Under the pieces are notes generated by a model, which made no database searches, was not told the origin of the DNA, and was given only the letters and a program-made list of their open reading frames with translations. 64,000 nucleotides of DNA, taken from contig CP099840.1 in the NCBI GenBank assembly GCA_030062745.1, positions 30,073,006 to 30,137,005 of the forward strand. Reading direction: 5' to 3'. The position numbers and the translations under genes are program-made. The DNA comes from Capitulum mitella. Taxonomy: Eukaryota; Arthropoda; Thecostraca; Pollicipedomorpha; Pollicipedidae. Positions 58,392 to 64,000 of the stretch are shown piece after piece (position 1 is the stretch's first letter; each line of letters starts with the position of its first letter).

Positions 58392-58544
58392 ACCAGTGGT
58401 GGCGGAGCCTCTCCAGAGATGGGGAGAGGGGCAAACCCGTTTTTTTAACTCGTTTCTTTCCATGCATCGCCATAGCGTTAACGCTGAACTTTGGCCGGAG
58501 ATGGAGGGGGCAGCTACCCCCTCCCCCTTCTCCTCCACCTCTGG
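58392..58544. mobile_element. MITE with ACATA target duplication
   Basis: Begins ACCAGTGGTGGCGGAG and ends CTCCTCCACCTCTGG; the ends pair at 12 of 15 positions as an inverted repeat. ACATA flanks both sides (58387-58391 and 58545-58549). About 153 bp, non-coding. Confidence 0.55.
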
Positions 58545-59639
58545 ACATATCACTGACGTCAAAAAAGGGGAAACAGGTTTGTTGTAGTTCAGCCATATTT
58601 GATAGATTAATATACTAAATGAATTATAAAGTAACTAACATGCTGCAGTGCCAGGGTCACTGAATCACATCTTGCGAGCGAGTTACGCTCGTTCATGTTA
58701 CGGACAATGTATCATGGCTAGGCTCATTGTTAGCATTACATTAAAAGCAATTACCACGACCGGTGTTTCTTGAAGCAGGGTCGACGCACCGTGAATTGCA
58801 CCTGGAAAAAAAGACGGGATACGCCAACTGACTTGAGTCATAGCAATATTTGATGCTTTCATCCAATCTTTTCCATGTCGACGCTGATAATCAGAAGTAT
58901 GAGTAAAAAGGGTTGGAGCCATATCATGATTAGGAACCGGTTGAGGACGTAAGAACTAATTACTTGAATTTAAATGAACCAAGTTTAAGAAACCAGGCGA
59001 CCTGAGGACAAGCGCAAAGGCTTCCAAAGCTTGAAATGACGCTTTGCATATGTTTCATACTTGCTAAGTCCTCTAGTCTGTGTCTCTGACGATCCTAGAC
59101 AGACAGACTGACGCCGATGAAATTTAGCGCTCATGGCGAAATGCGTCTAAAGAAGCAGTCAAAGCTAGGCACGACACAAATGTCTGAGTTCAGTACATGC
59201 CGCTATCTCTGATGTCGCACACGATGTGCGCACTAGTATAGGTCGCGGGCGGTGCTTTAAACTTGTGGTCCTTCCCCAGCAGACATCTGGCCCCACATCA
59301 ACGTCAAGCTACACTAGACCATTCTGCGACATGAATGACTTGACCTGTTTTGTGGGAAAACGTCTGAGTTTGTTCCATGGTCGGGATAACTGCCTGAAAG
59401 ATACTGGAATAATCTACGTCTTATCTTCCTTGGTTGTGTTCGTGAAATCAACGGCATCTTTAGATAAACCATTTAAAAACAATGATTCCGATTTTTTCCA
59501 CGTGGGCGTTGAAGGCTCTGATGTCTCTAAATGCTATCTCATCGAGCACGTTTAATCTTCAGTTGACAGGGCCGCCACCGCCTCCGTCCGGCCGTTGTCA
59601 CATGGTACTCGCCCCGCCCACCGCATCCGAGCTTCGGCC

Positions 59640-59774
59640 GCCACGCCAATCAGAGAGCTCGGTCGTCGAGCGTCACGGTGCCGTCGACCAATCAGGCCGC
59701 AGGGGCGTGCTGCGTGACGTCACGAACCGCGCGGCGCAATGTGCAAAACCGAATTAAAAAACCAACGCGCATCT
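59640..59774 (+). promoter_or_regulatory. Promoter of an off-window gene (CCAAT x2, CRE, TATA-like)
   Basis: CCAATCAG at 59646-59653 and again at 59688-59695, a perfect CRE TGACGTCA at 59715-59722, a TATA-like GAATTAAAAAA at 59751-59761 and an initiator-like TTCAGCC about 25 nt further on. Spacing and order are those of a strong RNA polymerase II promoter reading rightward. Confidence 0.65.
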
Positions 59775-59854
59775 TCAGCCAGCCGGCCGACATTAGGCCC
59801 AGCATTTGACTCTCAGCAGCCGAGGAACCCGCACCGAGCAGCCCACGAGAACAG
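59775..59854 (+). other. Non-coding first exon of an off-window gene
   Basis: About 80 nt between the predicted start and the donor GAACAG|GTAGGA (GT at 59855). It contains no ATG, so it is 5' UTR. No coding exon follows within the remaining 4 kb, so the gene body lies to the right. Confidence 0.5.
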
Positions 59855-61790
59855 GTAGGATTGTTACCGTCGAGCTGCGACCGGTCGCCCGGACTACAGG
59901 AATCAAATTCTGTTAGCCTGGAGGGCGGGCTGTCTCTGAAGCCTGTATGTCACACTTGTTTAAAAGGCGTCCGCAGACTGTTCCGCCTGCACTTTTGTAA
60001 TTGTTTCTCGCGGGACTCAACGGGACTGCTCACTTTTACGGTGCAGGCACTGTTTTGCAGGACTTAATTCGGGCTTATTCCTGTTCTCCGTTGTCCCGTT
60101 ATCAGATGCCGTTCTTTGCCATTGCTAGGTTGTGTGAAGGGTCAGGTTACATGTTTTAACGCCGCAGTGGGCACCGTCTGGGACTGCTAACGGGATTACG
60201 CGTGTAATCAGGTGCGGATTACGTGGATCCTGGTGGATGGGCTCGCGGAATGTAATGGTATTAAACGTGAGCGCAATGCGGTGCGAAATGTTTCCCTAGT
60301 GACCTACTTATCTCGCACGATGCATATTTCTGCTATTATGCTTATTGTCGGATAGCAGAAATTGCACTTTTATGTTGCATATCATGCGGATAATGGCGAA
60401 ATACGTGATGCAAGGAACGGCTAGATTATCTCGTCCCTGTCACTTGGACAGCGATAATTGTTCATTTCTTTAGCTAGGCCCGTTCTAAGACGAGAATGCG
60501 TCACTCATTGAATGCCGGAACGTTGTGTGGCCCTTTAGCTCGCCTCTTAGCTTGAGCGATTACTCGTATGCTCTTGCCATAAACGAATATACGCGAGGCA
60601 AATCGTGGCATACACGGGCGCAGTTACGCACACGTGGTGCGATATGCGTATCCAAAACAACATTTTGTGCAACAAAATACCTACAGCATGCTCGAAGTTG
60701 GTAATTCTATAGCTGCTATGCTTGCTATGTTGCTATCTATGCTTCCATCGCTGATTATCATAATCTAAAAAAAAACACTGATTGTTGTAGTTCTAATGGT
60801 TTTAATATTACTGGAAATGTAGTAATACACACCTCTCGTTGTGTGGCGAACTTCCTGTTTTATGTAAGAAAACTTTATATATAACTCACTCAGAATCGTA
60901 ACATATAATTTGCCGCCAACAGTCATTGCTGAAAGGCTAGGATCCGAAACATTTCTCTGCGCCTTAAGCAATCATAGCATGGTATAATATATATATAGTA
61001 TGGCATTTCTTTAACGTCATTCTTGTCTCGATACTACATCAGTATAGACAAACGGGAAAGTCATTTTTAAAAGCCTTTAATTTCAGGCAGGAGCCGGTTT
61101 CGGTCAAAAGAAACCTTTTCATTTAACCCTTCCATTCTCACCTATCGTTTAGCACCGGCCGGATTTGATCTAATTGCTTTACAGCCTCAACGGCTCTGGA
61201 GCAGACAGCTGCCGGCCGGCTTTAGATGGCCGCACCATGGCCTGCGTAAGACCGCTGACGACGTAATCCTCGCCTCGCCTATCCGAGGCTTCCGCGCCTT
61301 CATTGGAAATCATCGTCAAACATGTGTGCCGGGCAGAAATGTGCAAATATTCGTGAGACGCATCAAAATCCGTCCCGATTTTGCCGAGGTTCTCCGCGTC
61401 GTGTTCTTCCGCTATCGGCCGGAGTCGCTCAGCGTCACACAAGATGGCCTGTCGACATTTTTAAAGCCAGTGAATGGTGAATTTCTGGTATGATCCTTAT
61501 CCAAGCTCCTGGAATATGAACACTTAGTTTCAGGGTCAGTTTCGTGTTCCAGCCAGTCGGCCAGACTGCGTGGGCGTACGGCCAGCCGATCTGTATAGTG
61601 TCAGTCGACCGTGTTTCTCTCCGAGTGGCCTTTCCTGTCGCATCGGCTCTGCCCATTCACATCACACAAAGACTCTGACATCGGCCTCTAGCTGATGGAA
61701 TGATACGTGTGTTTTAGGTCATTCCTATCCATCCAAGCCCCATTTCCATACAACAGCACAAGCCAACGCCCAGGCTTCACGTCTGATTCA
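59855..61790 (+). other. First intron of the off-window gene, left part
   Basis: AT-rich without supported features. Confidence 0.45.
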
Positions 61791-62250
61791 GCGAAATTTA
61801 CCGGGCTGTCCCTCCCTCCCTCTAGCGGAGCACACGCTCGCTGCCTCTCTGCCGACGGTACCGGCCCCGTACCGCAGCGGTACGACAGCGCCCACCTGTA
61901 CCTCTCGGCGTCTGCGCCTCCGCCCTGTCCCCGGACCGGCCGGCCGCCCGCGGCCGCCCGGCCGCCGCCGGCCCGGCCGCCGCCAATGAATGGCGTTCCG
62001 GCGTTATGATTGGGTAACACGGGAGCCGCCCAGCGTAGTACAAGGCCGGGCAAAAACAGTAGCCGGTCCGGCCGGCCGGGCCGGCGCAGCGGGCAGCGCG
62101 CGCCGCGGAGCCGCCGCCGCAGCACGGACCCGGCCCAGGGGACGGCCGGGCGGAGGGAGAGACGGGACCGAGGGGGACGGGACACGAGGGAGGACGGCGG
62201 TCTCGCGGTGATGGAGGCTGAGGCGAATTCAGGCAGGCTCGGGCCATTAT
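61791..62250. promoter_or_regulatory. GC island with CCAAT and ATTGG boxes
   Basis: GCCAATGAATGG (about 61983) and GATTGGGT (about 62008) lie between two GC blocks. Opposed long open frames here are compositional. It may be an alternative promoter or enhancer. Confidence 0.25.
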
Positions 62251-63009
62251 AGAATGGGGGCAACGCAAACCCGGGTGAAGTCCATGCGAAAGTGGTATGC
62301 GGGTTAGAATTGTGGTGAGTCGTTCGAAATGCATTTATGGCTACAAAGTGAATGGATTTTCTAGAACTCGATCCAACGTCCAAATGGCCTATAAGACAGC
62401 GAATAGTTTACCTTGGACTCTCGCAAGCGATCTAAGTACCCGGAAACGATCAGGTGGCTTAAACGACCGGGAATGAAATGTGTGTGCTGTACGAGTCCCT
62501 TTTAGTCGTTTTAATCTAAACCCTGATTTTTAGAAGAAACCGAAAAGCTGTTTGTGACAGTGGTGCCTGGTGCTGGTATGTGAACCATGAACGACTTTTC
62601 TGTTGCGCGGCTTTCTTTTCTTTGTGGCTTTCGTTTATTTTCTGTTCTGTTTTCTGTCCAAACTTTAATCTGTTGTTTGAAAATGTAGTTGTAGCGTCAA
62701 AGGCTGGCTGTGATCTCAAGTGCTGCTGAATTATCAGTTCGCAACTAATCCCCAGCCAGGTCATCCTTAAACTATTGCTCTAAATACTTCTTATGTATCT
62801 CACCCTCATGCGACTAAAGTAATGTTGGTTGTTGAAATATATCCCGTTTCTTTTATTTAAGAAAGCGGCGATATTTTGGGACTGATGAGGTAATTTAAAG
62901 TTTCCAATGTCACGTGATTTCAAAGATCTCCGTTCAGTTTCATCACACATTTTTCTGAGTATCTTTTCTAATTTTCTACAGTCCGGTGCCCTAAGAAACA
63001 CCGTTTTCC
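62251..63009. other. AT-rich spacer
   Basis: No supported feature. Confidence 0.6.
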
Positions 63010-64000
63010 CCTAATGTTTCCGGTTGAGCCAAACGCCGGGTCCTCCGCCGGCTCGTGCAGGAGAGCGGAGGCGGCACCACAGCCTGCCCTCCGCAGTCCG
63101 GCCCGGAGCCGAGGCCAGCTTACGCAACGGCGCGTGGGCCGCCGCCCGAGGCCCGCGACAATTAGCCGCCAGTGGAGCGGGGCGTCGTCGCCCCCGACGC
63201 GTGGACAATGCCGACCGAGCGCTGCCCGCCGCCCGGTCGAGCTGGAACAGCATTCCTGGCCGTCGGCCGCCGCCCTAATGACGGGTCTGCGGGCTGGGCC
63301 CGCCCTAGAGGCTTCTTCACTTTCCCGCCTCTGTTAAACAGCCGCGCGCACGGCCGCACCCGCCGGTAAACGACTATAAACGCCCGGCCGGCAGGCGGCA
63401 GTCGCCTCTGCAGTAATTGACGGGCCGCCCGTGATTTTTTGTGCCGCCGTCCGAGGCGCTCTGCTGGCCTTGGCGGGCGGCGGCCGGGCGCGGGCCTTCT
63501 GGAGATGCAGCGCCTCGCGTGCGGCCGGCGCGTCAACACCGCCAGCGCTGCCGAGCGCGTGGCAATGGGCGATCGCCGCCTCGCGTGACCAGCGACCATC
63601 GATCGGCGCTCCGGCGGGGCCGGTGAGCGGTGCAGTACCGCAGCGGGCCGCTCCGGGCCGCCGGCTGCACAGGCGGCCCCCTCGCGGTCTGACGCCGGTT
63701 GCGGCGGCGGCTCGCCCGCAGTGTGCCGCCGGAGGCCGCCGCCAGCACGAGCCGCCCTCCGGGAGGCTGCCGGCGCCCGGCGCCGTCGCGTGACCGGAGC
63801 CCGTACGGCTTCCGGACGGCACGGCGCGCGGGGCCGGCGTTTGCGTGCCGGGCGATCGTCAGAGGCTGGGGGCCGGCTGAGAGCTGCAGGAGGCACGGCA
63901 GAGGCGGGCTGAGAGCTGCAGGAGGCGTGATAGAGGCAGGCGGAGGGCGGGGGCGGGGCCACGGGAGCCCTGCTGCGGTCAGAGTGTCGTGGAGGACAGA
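63010..64000. other. Long GC island
   Basis: Very GC-rich for about 1 kb, with an AT-rich notch (about 63360-63440) carrying ACTATAAACG, GTAATTGACG and GTGATTTTTTG. All six frames give long low-complexity Arg/Ala/Pro frames, so none is evidence of coding. Confidence 0.6.

Noticed and set aside
61688-62383. 231-codon minus-strand open frame
   Set aside because: Its length comes from the GC island at 61800-62250; no domain and competing frames on both strands.
63162-63962. 267-codon minus-strand open frame
   Set aside because: It lies in extremely GC-rich DNA where stops are rare, opposed frames are equally long, and the product is low-complexity Arg/Ala/Pro.

Overview
This window is eukaryotic genomic DNA. 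Genes are split by GT-AG introns, intergenic space is long, and there are microsatellites, minisatellites and small inverted-repeat transposons but no bacterial operon structure. The strong GC swings (very GC-rich exons and islands against AT-rich spacers) and the protein similarities fit an invertebrate, most likely an arthropod. A crustacean such as a barnacle is my guess, but the sequence does not prove it.

Left part (1-9.1 kb): two minus-strand genes. The 5' half of COG1, a subunit of the conserved oligomeric Golgi complex, occupies 268-3363 as three exons in consistent phase, and the gene runs off the left edge. Upstream of it is a compact gene at 5432-6315 for a 290-residue TPR-like protein that I recognise as a C8orf76 homologue.

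Centre (9.1-26.8 kb): a complete plus-strand mitochondrial glutaminase gene (GLS/KGA type). It has 12 coding exons and predicts 656 residues: a mitochondrial presequence, an N-terminal helical/EF-hand-like domain, the serine-dependent glutaminase domain with every catalytic residue I could place, and C-terminal ankyrin repeats. A 77-nt second exon, found by phase logic, closes the reading frame. The introns are unusual. Intron 1 holds an hAT-like transposon inserted in a 40-bp minisatellite. Intron 6 carries duplicated exon edges at both ends. Intron 7 carries a 15-copy 31-bp minisatellite.

Right part (26.8-64 kb): gene-poor. One small minus-strand C2H2 zinc-finger gene is visible (34602-35060, with a likely non-coding first exon near 36.8-37.05 kb). 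A degraded non-LTR retrotransposon fragment lies at 43.2-43.5 kb. A well-formed promoter with a non-coding first exon at 59.65-59.85 kb faces right, toward a gene outside the window. The rest is AT-rich spacer with GC-rich islands, several of which contain homeodomain-type core sites, and with GC-rich tandem repeats. This layout resembles regulatory space around a developmental gene, but that is inference.

The three housekeeping genes share no pathway. COG1 acts in Golgi tethering, C8orf76 is of unknown function, and GLS converts glutamine to glutamate in mitochondria. GLS and the C8orf76-like gene are divergent, with start codons about 2.8 kb apart.
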